Shown here one piece after another: positions 41,921 through 50,533 of a stretch of DNA of 64,000 bases. Source of the stretch: DRPG01 sp964655065 (lineage in GTDB: Bacteria > Myxococcota_A > UBA796 > GCA-2862545); contig CAZZLC010000002.1 of assembly GCA_964655065.1 (NCBI GenBank), positions 124,001-188,000 on the forward strand, in the 5' to 3' direction. Each line of letters opens with the position of its first letter. Position 1 is the first letter of the stretch. Both the position numbers and the translations under genes were made by a program. The notes beneath the pieces are model-generated. The model was not told the origin of the DNA. It ran no database searches and saw nothing but the letters and a program-made list of their open reading frames with translations.

Positions 41921-42892
41921 TCATCGCCGCTCGCGGCCTCTCGTCCGGGGAAACCGCTCGTCGAGCTCGTCCCACAGGGGCATCGGCGCCAGCTCGTCGT
42001 AGTCGGGGAGCCCCACCAGACCGGCTCCCGCTTCCCAGGCGCTCTGCAGGAACGCGAGCAGCGCCTGCTTGGGGTCGTCGGCGGTGCGGACGTCGTCGTA
42101 CTTCAGGAGGGCGAGGTGCGAGCTCGGGAGCTCCTGCCACCAGGCCGCCGCCGGAGCGAGGGGGCGCTCGGCCAGCCCTTCGGGTTCGGGGGCGGTGTAG
42201 CTGTAGAACCCGGGAAAGCGCGTGTTGGGGTCACCCGGCCAGAAGCCGAAGCTCACGACTTCGTGGGAGTACGCCTCGATGTCCGAGCGACGCCCTCCCT
42301 GTCCGTGACCGGGCGACCGCCGGCCGGTGAACCGCGTGACCACGAAGTCGAAGCTGTGCCAGAACAGCTGGACGGGCGAGGTGCGCGCGTACGAACGCCC
42401 CGAGAACGTCTCGAACACGTCGTGGACGAACCGCATCACGTGCCACCAGCGCTCGACGGCCGAGACGTCGCAGGACCGCACGAGCTCGTCCCGCGAGAAC
42501 GGGACATCGGAGTGCGGCATGTCGTACGGGGCGGCGAGCAGGTCGACCGGGTGGCCGGCCTTGGCGAGCGCCCCGGTCACGTCGGCGTGGATCTGCGAGA
42601 TCGAGCGGTTCTGGAGCGGCACGGTGAGCTCGAGTCCCTCGCTCGTGGTGAGCGCCACCTCCAGCGTCCGGACGTCGAGCCGAAGCTCGAGATTCCGAGC
42701 CCCCACGGGGATCGTTCCCGTCGTGACGCCCCGGGTCGACACCCGAAGCGTGGCGTGCCACCAGTGGGGCTGCTTGGGGTGCAGCGCGAGCTTCACCTTG
42801 CCCAGGATCTGGGTGAACAGGTGGATCGCCGCCTTGGTGGGCTCCCACTCGTCGTAGGGGAGTTCTGGAAGAGACGGATCGAGGCGTGACAC
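41921..42892 (-). CDS. DUF5996-family protein
   Basis: 323 aa, soluble. Family-typical stretches: WEPTKAAIHLFTQILGKVKLAL near the N-terminus, HPKQPHWWHATLRVSTRGVTTG, LFWHSFDFVVTRFTGRR in the middle, and EVVSFGFWPGDPN with FYSYTAPEPEG toward the end. The domain has no assigned biochemical role. Three Trp-rich clusters and conserved His residues could form a ligand pocket. It is the last gene of a minus-strand run starting at 47488, 37 bases after the lipoprotein at 42930. Confidence 0.82.
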   Translation of the reverse strand: MSRLDPSLPELPYDEWEPTKAAIHLFTQILGKVKLALHPKQPHWWHATLRVSTRGVTTGTIPVGARNLELRLDVRTLEVALTTSEGLELTVPLQNRSISQIHADVTGALAKAGHPVDLLAAPYDMPHSDVPFSRDELVRSCDVSAVERWWHVMRFVHDVFETFSGRSYARTSPVQLFWHSFDFVVTRFTGRRSPGHGQGGRRSDIEAYSHEVVSFGFWPGDPNTRFPGFYSYTAPEPEGLAERPLAPAAAWWQELPSSHLALLKYDDVRTADDPKQALLAFLQSAWEAGAGLVGLPDYDELAPMPLWDELDERFPRTRGRERR

Positions 42893-42929
42893 GTGAGCCC
42901 TCCGTGGGACGGGAATCGACGGATTCTGC

Positions 42930-43703
42930 CTACCGTCGCCAGGCGAAACCCGAGCCTGCCCACCGGAAACGGCCGGGCGGGCAGGTCGTGTCCAGGCTGT
43001 GCTCGCCGCTGACCCGCTCGGGATCGCCGATCACGAGGTCCTGGCCGTCCAGCCTCACGCTGCGACGGCCCTCGTCGGCCGCGTCGTCGCAGGTGGTGCA
43101 GTCGAAATCGGCTTCCTCGGCCTCGGTGGTCGCGATGCCGTCGATGCACCAGTCGTCGCACGCGGGGGGCGCGATCTGGAACGACCCCCAGGCGGTCTCG
43201 ACGCTAGCGAGGATCTGCGCCCCCGCAGGATCCCACAGCACCCGTGACGCGGTGAGCCGCTCCTCGACAGCGACCAACATTCCCGATTGCTGGCGCGTGC
43301 GCGACACGATCTCGATCAGATGCTCGTCGATGCCGTCGCCGGTCAGGTCGGCGCTCGCCACCACCTCGGCGCGACCAACGTCATCGACGTCGAACGCGAC
43401 CTGGGCGACCGGCCAGAACCGGTGTCCGCCCGCGGCGTCCTCTACGCCCACCCAGACCTCGGCGACGTCGTCGTGAAAGGGATCAGCGGATGCTTCGAAG
43501 CTCGTGCGCTCCACGTACAGGTAGCGACCCGGGGCGATGGCCTCGGCGGAGGAGGGCGGGTCCTTGTCGACCGACCCGGTCAGCGGCGTGGGCTGCAGAC
43601 AGGCCGCCGCCTGCACGGCCGGCGGCGTGGCGACGTTCACGGCGGGCTTCCGGGCGGCGCAACCGCCGAAGAGCAGCGCGATCACGCTCACGGAGTGGGA
43701 CAC
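42930..43703 (-). CDS. Lipoprotein with Cys-rich C-terminal half, unknown
   Basis: 257 aa. The GTG at 43703 follows AGGAGGT at good spacing and gives a lipoprotein signal ending LLFGGC (C15). The mature part is beta-rich; a DLTGDGIDEHLIEIV segment resembles FG-GAP/VCBS calcium-binding loops as in the lipoprotein at 41182-41877. Cys residues cluster near CDDWC and CTTC. No family recognised. It starts 10 bases after the glutamate-receptor-like channel gene, so the two are probably co-transcribed. Confidence 0.75.
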   Translation of the reverse strand: MSHSVSVIALLFGGCAARKPAVNVATPPAVQAAACLQPTPLTGSVDKDPPSSAEAIAPGRYLYVERTSFEASADPFHDDVAEVWVGVEDAAGGHRFWPVAQVAFDVDDVGRAEVVASADLTGDGIDEHLIEIVSRTRQQSGMLVAVEERLTASRVLWDPAGAQILASVETAWGSFQIAPPACDDWCIDGIATTEAEEADFDCTTCDDAADEGRRSVRLDGQDLVIGDPERVSGEHSLDTTCPPGRFRWAGSGFAWRR

Positions 43704-43713
43704 GGGCGACCTC

Positions 43714-44787
43714 CTATCGGGCTTCGAACCAGCGATCGTGGATGTTGGCGATCGTGCCGTCCTCGCGGAGCTTCAGCAGCGCGCGGTTCACGGGCTCGAC
43801 GAGCGGACTCCCCTGGGGGAACGCGATGCCGTACTTCTCGGGCTGGAGCAGGTCTCCGACCACGCGAACCTCGCCGCGGCCCCGGGTGGCCGCGTAGTAC
43901 GCCAGGATCGGGGCGTCGTGGACCACCGCGTCGAGGGACCCGTTGCGCAGCCCGTCGAAGAGCTCCTCGATGTCGCCCACCTCCTCGTGGGGCAGCGACC
44001 GCTGGTCGAGGAAGTCGGCCGCGGTGGAGCCGCGGGTCGTCCCCACGCGCTTGCCGTAGAGGTCGTTGAGCCCCCCGATCTGGGACTGGAGCTCCGACAC
44101 GGTGATGGTGGCCGTGATCTGCGCCACGAAGGCCGAGACGATGAACAAGGAGCCGACCACGAGAAACACGGCGAAGAATCGGCCGAGCCACGTCTGGGGC
44201 ATGCGCTCCTCGAAGCCCCCGTTGACGATGACGTTGAGGGCCCACCAGAACCCGCGGAAGGCGCCCTCGCCGTAGCCGTGCCGGAAGTACTCCTGCTGCC
44301 GTCGCTCGAGCAACCACATCACGTTGCCGATCACGAACAGCAGTACGGTGGCCAGCCCCACGAGACCCAGGATCTCGGCGTTGAAGAGGGCCTGGAGCAC
44401 CGACGACGACGAGCCGTCGGACCGCACCAGGATGCGAAGGCCGGCATCGAACATGGGCTGGGAGAAGTCGAGGACCTCCTCACGCTTCGAGGAGACCGTG
44501 ATGTTGGCGATTCCCGCATCGACCTGCCCCGTCCTCACCTGCTCGAGGAGCGTCGGGATGTCGGGCGCCTCGACGAGCTCGGTCTCGCGGTCGATGGCGG
44601 TCGCCACCTCTCGCCAGAGCTCGACGGAGAACCCGTTGAAGTCGTCGCCGCTGCGCATCGCGAACGGAGGGCGCTCCACCGTCGCCACCCGCAGGGGTCG
44701 GGGCTCGGTGTCGGCGTCCTGGGCAGGGGCGGGTGTGCCCACGAAGAGCCCCACCATCACGAGCAGCGCCAAGAGACATCGGGCCAC
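43714..44787 (-). CDS. Prokaryotic ionotropic glutamate receptor-like channel
   Basis: 357 aa. Signal peptide (about 1-22), then the periplasmic-binding-protein lobe S1 (about 30-128) with the ligand-carboxylate Arg in SSKREEVLDFSQPM (R102). M1 is at about 136-160, a pore segment at about 180-197 and M2 at about 203-228, followed by S2 (about 240-357) with YGKRVGTTRGS and DAVVHDAP. This is the bacterial GluR0 layout: one binding clamshell, two TMs and no M4. The pore reads NVIVNGGFEERMP and lacks the TVGYG potassium filter of GluR0, while the M2 segment (SAFVAQITATITV) resembles the SYTANLAAF region of animal receptors. GTG at 44787 with GGAGG five bases upstream. Ligand and ion are unknown. 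Confidence 0.86.
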   Translation of the reverse strand: MARCLLALLVMVGLFVGTPAPAQDADTEPRPLRVATVERPPFAMRSGDDFNGFSVELWREVATAIDRETELVEAPDIPTLLEQVRTGQVDAGIANITVSSKREEVLDFSQPMFDAGLRILVRSDGSSSSVLQALFNAEILGLVGLATVLLFVIGNVMWLLERRQQEYFRHGYGEGAFRGFWWALNVIVNGGFEERMPQTWLGRFFAVFLVVGSLFIVSAFVAQITATITVSELQSQIGGLNDLYGKRVGTTRGSTAADFLDQRSLPHEEVGDIEELFDGLRNGSLDAVVHDAPILAYYAATRGRGEVRVVGDLLQPEKYGIAFPQGSPLVEPVNRALLKLREDGTIANIHDRWFEAR

Positions 44788-44840
44788 GCGAACCTCCAGG
44801 GGACGTCCGCATACCGCATCTCGGTTCGGGTCGCCTCCGC

Positions 44841-45386
44841 CTACGGTGACGCAGGCAGCCTGCGGACGAGCCGAATCTCGATGGTTCGCTCGACGTCTTC
44901 GCCGAGCACCAGCGTGCAGGTCTGACGCTTCTCCGGGTTCTTCGTCTTGAACTCGAAGCGGCCATCCTGGATGGCGCACCGGCCTCCGGGGAGGATGCCG
45001 GGGGCGTCAGGGTGATCGACCCGGTAGGTCGCCTGCAGCACCGCGAGGTCGCGCACGAGCGACACCCCGTCCCAGATGTCCTCGGTGGGGTCGAACGCGC
45101 GCACCGGCCGCACGCGGACCGAGGCGTTCTCGGGTCCGCACTGCAGCGGAGGAACCTTCTCCGGCCAGGTGGGGACCTCCAGCTGGACGCAGGCGAACAG
45201 CATGCCCGAGCGCACGGTGCAGCTAAGCGAGAAGTCGCCGAGCGTGGTCTCCGAGTCGGTGTCCGGGACCGGGAGCGGCACGCGCAGGCAGACGCGGTCG
45301 GGCTTGTCGAAGATCCGCTCGGTGGGAAAGGGCACGTCGACGACGACCAGCGGGCGGGCGAGCGCGGAGGCGAGCCAGACAATCAC
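44841..45386 (-). CDS. Secreted protein, unknown function
   Basis: 181 aa. The GTG at 45386 follows GGAGGA at close spacing. A short hydrophobic N-terminus (about 1-11, IVWLASALA) is probably a signal peptide. The mature protein has five Cys residues (in VCLRV, LSCTV, FACVQL, LQCGP, GGRCAI plus QTCTL near the end) that could form disulfides, consistent with a periplasmic or extracellular site. Beta-rich; no family recognised. It lies between the PhoX-like gene and the ion channel on the same strand. Confidence 0.72.
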   Translation of the reverse strand: MIVWLASALARPLVVVDVPFPTERIFDKPDRVCLRVPLPVPDTDSETTLGDFSLSCTVRSGMLFACVQLEVPTWPEKVPPLQCGPENASVRVRPVRAFDPTEDIWDGVSLVRDLAVLQATYRVDHPDAPGILPGGRCAIQDGRFEFKTKNPEKRQTCTLVLGEDVERTIEIRLVRRLPASP

Positions 45387-45410
45387 GATTCCTCCACACC
45401 GCCCGAGCGG

Positions 45411-46682
45411 TCAGCAGCCCCGGCGCCGCGGCTCCGGGAAGTCACCCTGGATCGCGAGGGTGATCCCCGCGGCCTGGATGTTCACGAAGAGCACCTGGCC
45501 ATCGGGGCTGAAGCAGGCGCCCGCGAACTCGCTCGAGCCGCCTGCGAGGCGGTTGCGGGCGAAGGGGTGGACCGTGCCGTCCTCGGTGCAGAGCAGCCGC
45601 AGGTGGTTGTCGGCGAGGATGCTGTCCTCGCAGATGATGAGGTCGCCCCACGGCGTCACGGTCAGGTTGTCGGGGAACACGAGCCCCTCGGCGTCCTCGG
45701 CTTGGGCCACCAGCGTGAGGGTGCCCCCGTCGTCGTCGGGGTCGAGTCGGAAGACCTGACCGAAGCTGATGGGACCGCCCGACGTGCAGGTGAAGAACAC
45801 GGTCTCTTCGATCTCGTCGTACCAGATTCCCTCACCGCGGACGAAGATGGCCGCGCCCTTGGCCTGGGCCTGCACGGAGGTGCGCTCTTCGGTCGCCGCG
45901 GGGTCGTCCACGTCGACCCAGCGGATCTGGAAGCTGTCGCCCACCGCGAGGTCGCGGCCGGTGTCGAACATGTCGTTGCCCACGATGGCCAGCGCCTGAA
46001 GCTGGCCGACGAAGGGCTCGCGCTTCCGGTCGGGCACGAAGCGATAGAAGCAGCCGTCGCCTTCGTCCTCGGTGAGCCAGACGATGTTCGTCTTGGGGTC
46101 GACGGCCACGGCCTCGTGCTTGAAGCGACCGTAGGCGTCGATGCGGTCGGGCTGGCGGACCTCCGACGCATCGGTGGGGCACAGGAACACCCAGCCGTGG
46201 TCGGCTTCCTCGAAGTCCGTCTCCTCACAGGACAGCCAGCCCCAGGGCGACTCACCGCCCGCACAGTTGCGGAGCGTCCCGGTGAGCACGAGGTTGCTGG
46301 AGCGGACCTGGAGGGTCTCGGGGTCGATCACGACCCGGGTCACGCCACCGAGCGCGGTTGCACGGTAGGCCACGTCGGGAAGCCCGTTCTCGCCCGTGCC
46401 CACCTCGTGGTTGCGCATGAGCACCCAGTCACCGTCTTCGCCCTCGAAGCACGCCATGCCGTCGGCAAGCACGGGCACGGCCTCACCGTCCGACATCTCG
46501 TCGCCGGCCGTCTGGAGAACGGTGTACGAGAAGCCGGCGGGCAGGTCGAGGATGCCGTCCGGGTCCTCCTGGAGGGGACCGAAACGGGCCTCGCCCGCGG
46601 CCTTGCGGGAGAGCGTCAGGAGAGAGGCCGATGCGGTGAAGACCGCGGCCGAGCGGAGAAAGTCGCGTCGGAGGATGGGCAT
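45411..46682 (-). CDS. PhoX-type (DUF839) phosphatase-like protein, Tat-exported
   Basis: 423 aa. The N-terminus carries a twin-arginine signal (RRDFLRSAAVF). The body matches the DUF839/PhoX family: RNHEVGTGENG, GTLRNCAGGESPWGWLSCEET, and later FPDNLTVTPWGDLIICEDS, the segments that carry the Ca/Fe ligands and Cys of PhoX alkaline phosphatases. It is shorter than many PhoX proteins (500-700 aa), so phosphatase activity is likely but not assured. The ATG follows AAGGAG. Phosphorus scavenging would fit, but no Pho box was found. Confidence 0.86.
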   Translation of the reverse strand: MPILRRDFLRSAAVFTASASLLTLSRKAAGEARFGPLQEDPDGILDLPAGFSYTVLQTAGDEMSDGEAVPVLADGMACFEGEDGDWVLMRNHEVGTGENGLPDVAYRATALGGVTRVVIDPETLQVRSSNLVLTGTLRNCAGGESPWGWLSCEETDFEEADHGWVFLCPTDASEVRQPDRIDAYGRFKHEAVAVDPKTNIVWLTEDEGDGCFYRFVPDRKREPFVGQLQALAIVGNDMFDTGRDLAVGDSFQIRWVDVDDPAATEERTSVQAQAKGAAIFVRGEGIWYDEIEETVFFTCTSGGPISFGQVFRLDPDDDGGTLTLVAQAEDAEGLVFPDNLTVTPWGDLIICEDSILADNHLRLLCTEDGTVHPFARNRLAGGSSEFAGACFSPDGQVLFVNIQAAGITLAIQGDFPEPRRRGC

Positions 46683-46738
46683 GATGGGCTCCTTCGTTCG
46701 CCCGCCTCGTACCCTCCACCACCCCGGGGGGGCGACGA

Positions 46739-47488
46739 TCAGACCCCGCCAGGCTCCACGAACGTGTCGTCTTCGGGCTCGTCGACGATCTCCGCGACCG
46801 CGTCAGCGGGATCCGAGGGCATCGGAGCGAGGGAGACGACGACCGGCCCCGCGCCGGCTCTGACCACGCGCACCTCGGGCTCGTAGCCTGGCGCCTCGAT
46901 GCGGACGCGGTGCTCGCCTTCCCCGACCCGGACCGAGCCGTGTCCGTGGGCGAGGGTGATGGCCTGCTGCGGCGCACAGGGGCTGTCGAACTGGATCGTG
47001 GCGTCGACGAGCGGGGCGCCGTCGACATCGGTGAGCGACCAGTCGATGCGCTCGTCGTAGCGCGGGGTGAGCTCGAGTCGAAGCTCGTTGCGGCCCTGGC
47101 CGACCACGACCTGGCCCTGCGCCGTGTAGCAGAGCGCGCGGGCCTCGACCTGAACGACCTCGCCGGGAACGAGGTCGTCTGCGACACGCGGGACGCCGTT
47201 CGCCTGCGTGGTGCCCGAAGCCCGGGTGAGCTCGACCTCGGCCCGCACCCAAGTGCTGCCGATCCGGGGCAGGACGTCGAGCACGGCCAGGTGATCGGGG
47301 CAGCCATCGTCGTCGGCGTAGCCGTTGACCGTCTCGGCGATGGCGAGGCACCGGTCGTGCTTGTCGGGAATCCCGTCGCCGTCGCTGTCGGCCGGGGCGA
47401 AGACCCGCAGCCAACCTGCGTCTGCGGTGGGAGTGAGCGCCACCAGGGTCGCCATCAGCAACACGAGACCTCCGAAAACTGCCTGCAC
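46739..47488 (-). CDS. Secreted TSP3-repeat protein
   Basis: 249 aa. Signal peptide (about 1-24). One thrombospondin type 3 calcium motif (DSDGDGIPDKHDRC, about 34-47) is followed by a second partial motif, YADDDGCPDH. Then come two or three beta domains, the last resembling a PEGA-type surface domain (GEGEHRVRIEAPGYEPEVRVV, about 195-215), and an acidic C-terminus. The type is common in myxobacterial outer-envelope proteins, sometimes linked to OmpA modules, which are absent here. It heads a six-gene minus-strand run and diverges from 47588, with a 99-base spacer that contains the 8-bp palindrome GTCATGAC (47555-47562). Confidence 0.78.
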   Translation of the reverse strand: MQAVFGGLVLLMATLVALTPTADAGWLRVFAPADSDGDGIPDKHDRCLAIAETVNGYADDDGCPDHLAVLDVLPRIGSTWVRAEVELTRASGTTQANGVPRVADDLVPGEVVQVEARALCYTAQGQVVVGQGRNELRLELTPRYDERIDWSLTDVDGAPLVDATIQFDSPCAPQQAITLAHGHGSVRVGEGEHRVRIEAPGYEPEVRVVRAGAGPVVVSLAPMPSDPADAVAEIVDEPEDDTFVEPGGV

Positions 47489-47587
47489 GACACTTCAGTC
47501 GCTCGCGGCGGTCCCGGCGTAAGACCAGGGTTGGTCCCGTCGCGTCACGGACCGTCATGACACAATCGGGGGTCGGAGGACAACACC

Positions 47588-49669
47588 ATGTGGTTGGTCG
47601 TGCTCGGGTGTGGCGGTGATCCGGTGCTCGAGGCACCTCGGTTCGAGGACGAGGCAGCGCCGATCGCGTGTGCCGAGGGAAGCGAGGCTCCGAACCTCGA
47701 TGCGGCACTGGGGAATGCGGGCCTCGCCGCAGCGGACGTCGGCTACACCGAGACCACCTGGCAGGCCGCGAGCTACCGAGACTTCCTGGACGACCGATTT
47801 CTCCTCGACTGGTTTCGCGACGTCCACTGGGATCCGCTCGCCTTGCCCTGTCACGCGGGGCAGGTCGCCGCGGATCTCGACCACGCGGGGACCACCGAGC
47901 ACCCGGTGGCGATCGCGCTCGGCGAGGCGATGGCCCGGCTCGACGTGTTGCCCGAGCTCGCGCCGGTGAGCGACGCGGTCGTCGAGCCGCTGCCCGGAAT
48001 GCCCGATGAGCTTCAGGCCGCTCTCGCCCCGATCCTGGTCGCGATGGAGCAGGTGGCTGCCGTGCGAGCGGACCTCGAGTCAGACGCGCCGGCGTCTCCC
48101 AGAGCGCTCGTGGAGACCGGTCACCTCGGCCAGCTCGTGGGGACCGACGCGACCCCCGACTTGACCGCCGACGACGAGCTTCGGTGGGCGGAGCGGCGCG
48201 TTCCGGCGCTCTACGATCCCGCCCGTGTGCTTGCCTTCGCCATCGAAGACGCCGACCTCGGTCGGTTCGAGGGACTCGACCTCTCGGGCACCTGGGAGCT
48301 GCCGTTCGGCAATGTCGTCGTCGCCGGTCCCGGGGCCGACGCCCCCGGGCGGGTGCCCCGAGTGGCGCTCTACCTCGACCTCGGCGGCGACGACGTCTAC
48401 GTCCACGAGGCCGGCGCCAGCTCCGCCCGGGTGCCGGTGTCGGTCCACGTCGACGTCGGAGGCAACGACGTCTACGGGTACGTCGAGAACGGCGAGGGCG
48501 GAGAAGGCCTGCTCCCCTCCGACGAGGACGGGCGCTACATCGGGGGCGGCGGACTCGGGCGCGTGTCCCTGTCCGTGCAGGGCCGCCAGGGCAGCGGACG
48601 CTTCGGCGTGGGGATGCTCTTCGACCTCGGCGGCGCGGACCGGTACACGTCACTGCGCACGAGCCAGGGCTACGGCCACCTCGGGGTCGGGGTGCTCTAC
48701 GACGCCGAAGGCGACGACGTCTATGCGCTCGAGGCCGGCGGTCAGGGCGCGGGCATCCTGGGCATCGGGCTGCTGATGGACGCGAGCGGCACCGACACCT
48801 ACCGCTCGTTCGTGCGCAGCCAGGGGTTCGGCGGTCCCCTCGGGGCTGGGTTCGCCTGGGACGGCGATGGTGACGACGTCTGGTTCGTGGATCCCGGGCG
48901 CGAGTCCGACGGGGGCGTGCCGCTGTACCCGAGTGCCCAGCGGCCCGGGGACTCCAACGGCTCGCTGTCCCAGGGCATGGGCTTCGGGGTCCGACGGGAC
49001 GACCTGGGCGTGTTCCTGTCCGGGGGGCTCGGGGTGCTCCGCGACCGGCGAGGTGACGACTCCTACACCGCGAGCATCTTCGCGCAGGGCGCGGGGTACT
49101 GGCAGGGGGCGGGCTACCTGCTCGACGGGGACGGCGCCGATACCTACGATGCGCTCTGGTACGTGCAGGGGGGCGCCGCCCACTACGCGATCGGCGCCCT
49201 GCTCGACGATGGTGACGGCGACGACGCCCTCAACCAGCAGCTCGAGCCGATCAACGTGACCGTCGGGTCCGGTCACGACTTCTCGGTCGGGCTCTACGTC
49301 AACGAGCGCGGCGACGACACCGTGCGCCTGGCGGGTCTCGCCGCCGGGGCCTCGAACTGCCAGGGGATCGGGATTGCCGTCGACAACGACGGAGCGGACA
49401 CCTGGGAGGCGCTTCGCGAGCGGGCCATCGGACTCGGCAACCACAGCTCCGAGTGCGAGAGTCCGTCACGCACGGCGGCCCCGAGCATCGGCCTGTTCCT
49501 CGACTCGGGCGGCGATGTCGACAGCTACGTTCTGCCCGACGGCATCGAGCGACCCGCCCCCGCCAACGACGCGCAGTTCGGGTGGACTCGCCACGGCACG
49601 CCCGACGAGTTCGGCGGGGCGGTCGATGGCGACGGCGCCACCGCGTTGCACGCCTCCGGGTCGCGCTGA
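47588..49669 (+). CDS. Repeat-rich Asp/Gly solenoid lipoprotein
   Basis: 693 aa. The ATG at 47588 follows CGGAGGA; the signal is extremely short (MWLVVLGC, C8) with no basic residue, which is odd. Residues about 10-250 are helical and acidic. From about 255 to 650 there are some twelve copies of a unit whose core is xGxxxDxxGxDxY: YLDLGGDDVY, HVDVGGNDVY, LFDLGGADRY, LYDAEGDDVY, LMDASGTDTY, AWDGDGDDVW and so on. They are often joined by a QGxG step (SQGYGHLGVGVL, GQGAGILGIGLL). Spacing is about 22-40 residues. This suggests a beta-solenoid with metal-binding Asp turns. It is not the RTX nonapeptide. Function unknown; a surface location is likely. Confidence 0.82.
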   Translation: MWLVVLGCGGDPVLEAPRFEDEAAPIACAEGSEAPNLDAALGNAGLAAADVGYTETTWQAASYRDFLDDRFLLDWFRDVHWDPLALPCHAGQVAADLDHAGTTEHPVAIALGEAMARLDVLPELAPVSDAVVEPLPGMPDELQAALAPILVAMEQVAAVRADLESDAPASPRALVETGHLGQLVGTDATPDLTADDELRWAERRVPALYDPARVLAFAIEDADLGRFEGLDLSGTWELPFGNVVVAGPGADAPGRVPRVALYLDLGGDDVYVHEAGASSARVPVSVHVDVGGNDVYGYVENGEGGEGLLPSDEDGRYIGGGGLGRVSLSVQGRQGSGRFGVGMLFDLGGADRYTSLRTSQGYGHLGVGVLYDAEGDDVYALEAGGQGAGILGIGLLMDASGTDTYRSFVRSQGFGGPLGAGFAWDGDGDDVWFVDPGRESDGGVPLYPSAQRPGDSNGSLSQGMGFGVRRDDLGVFLSGGLGVLRDRRGDDSYTASIFAQGAGYWQGAGYLLDGDGADTYDALWYVQGGAAHYAIGALLDDGDGDDALNQQLEPINVTVGSGHDFSVGLYVNERGDDTVRLAGLAAGASNCQGIGIAVDNDGADTWEALRERAIGLGNHSSECESPSRTAAPSIGLFLDSGGDVDSYVLPDGIERPAPANDAQFGWTRHGTPDEFGGAVDGDGATALHASGSR

Positions 49670-49684
49670 CCCCGCTCGCCGCCG

Positions 49685-50461
49685 TCAGCGGCCGACGAAC
49701 TTGCCCTCGCGCCGCTCGAGGAAGCTGCGCATGCCCTCCGCGGCGTCCTCGGTCTTCATGATGGCGCGCGCCTGGTCGGCGAGACGGTCGAGCGCCTCTG
49801 CGGGGTCGTGCTCGACCGCGTGCCGGGCCGACGCGAGCGTGGCCTTCACCCCGAGCGGCGCCCGCGACGCGATGGTCCGCGCCAGGTCGAGCGCCCGGTC
49901 GGTGACGGCCTCAGGCTCCACCACCTCCTGGACGAGTCCGATGCGGTGAGCCTCCGCCGCGTCGAAGCGATCTCCGGTGAGCAGCCACCGCATGGCGTTG
50001 CTCCACCCCGCGACCTGGGGGAGCCGCACCGTGGCCCCGCCAAACGGAAAGATCCCGCGGTTGATCTCGATCTGGCCAAAGGTGGCGTCGGAGCCAGCCA
50101 CGCAGATGTCGGCGGCGAGCGCGAGCTCGATGCCGATGGTGAGGCAGTAGCCCTGCACCGCGATCACGAAGGGCTTGGTCCGCCGGCGGGGGCCGATCGA
50201 CAGCGGATCCACCGACTCGGGCGGAAAGAGCGGCGCGCCAGACTGCACGGCAGGGCCCACCTCGGCGAGGTCGAGGCCCGCGGTGAAGTGCCCACCCCGG
50301 GACGAGAGCACCGCCACCCGCCCGTCGGGATCGTCCTCGCAGGCGGTCAGGGCCTCGGCCAGCTCGCGGAGCATCTGCAGATCGAAGGCGTTTCGCTTCT
50401 CGGCCCGGTCGAGCACCAGGTGATGGACGTGATCGGTGATGGTCACCTGGACGCGCGACAC
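49685..50461 (-). CDS. Enoyl-CoA hydratase/isomerase family protein
   Basis: 258 aa, standard crotonase length. CoA/oxyanion elements: RAEKRNAFDLQML, SSRGGHFTAGLDLAEVG (first oxyanion strand), and AVQGYCLTIGIELALAADICVAG (second oxyanion loop), then FGQIEINRGIFPFGGATVRLPQ and the C-terminal dimer helices. Crotonase members hydrate or isomerise enoyl-CoA in fatty-acid or aromatic catabolism. The usual catalytic Glu pair is not clearly complete (E before INRG is present), so hydratase against isomerase cannot be settled. The GTG at 50461 follows AAGGAGG. It diverges from the alpha/beta hydrolase, with a 72-base spacer. Confidence 0.9.
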   Translation of the reverse strand: MSRVQVTITDHVHHLVLDRAEKRNAFDLQMLRELAEALTACEDDPDGRVAVLSSRGGHFTAGLDLAEVGPAVQSGAPLFPPESVDPLSIGPRRRTKPFVIAVQGYCLTIGIELALAADICVAGSDATFGQIEINRGIFPFGGATVRLPQVAGWSNAMRWLLTGDRFDAAEAHRIGLVQEVVEPEAVTDRALDLARTIASRAPLGVKATLASARHAVEHDPAEALDRLADQARAIMKTEDAAEGMRSFLERREGKFVGR

Positions 50462-50533
50462 GAGGCCTCCTTCGCCATCCTCTCGACGGCATCGGGTCGG
50501 TACGGGTAACCTCCACGTTCGGCGGAGGTGCGA

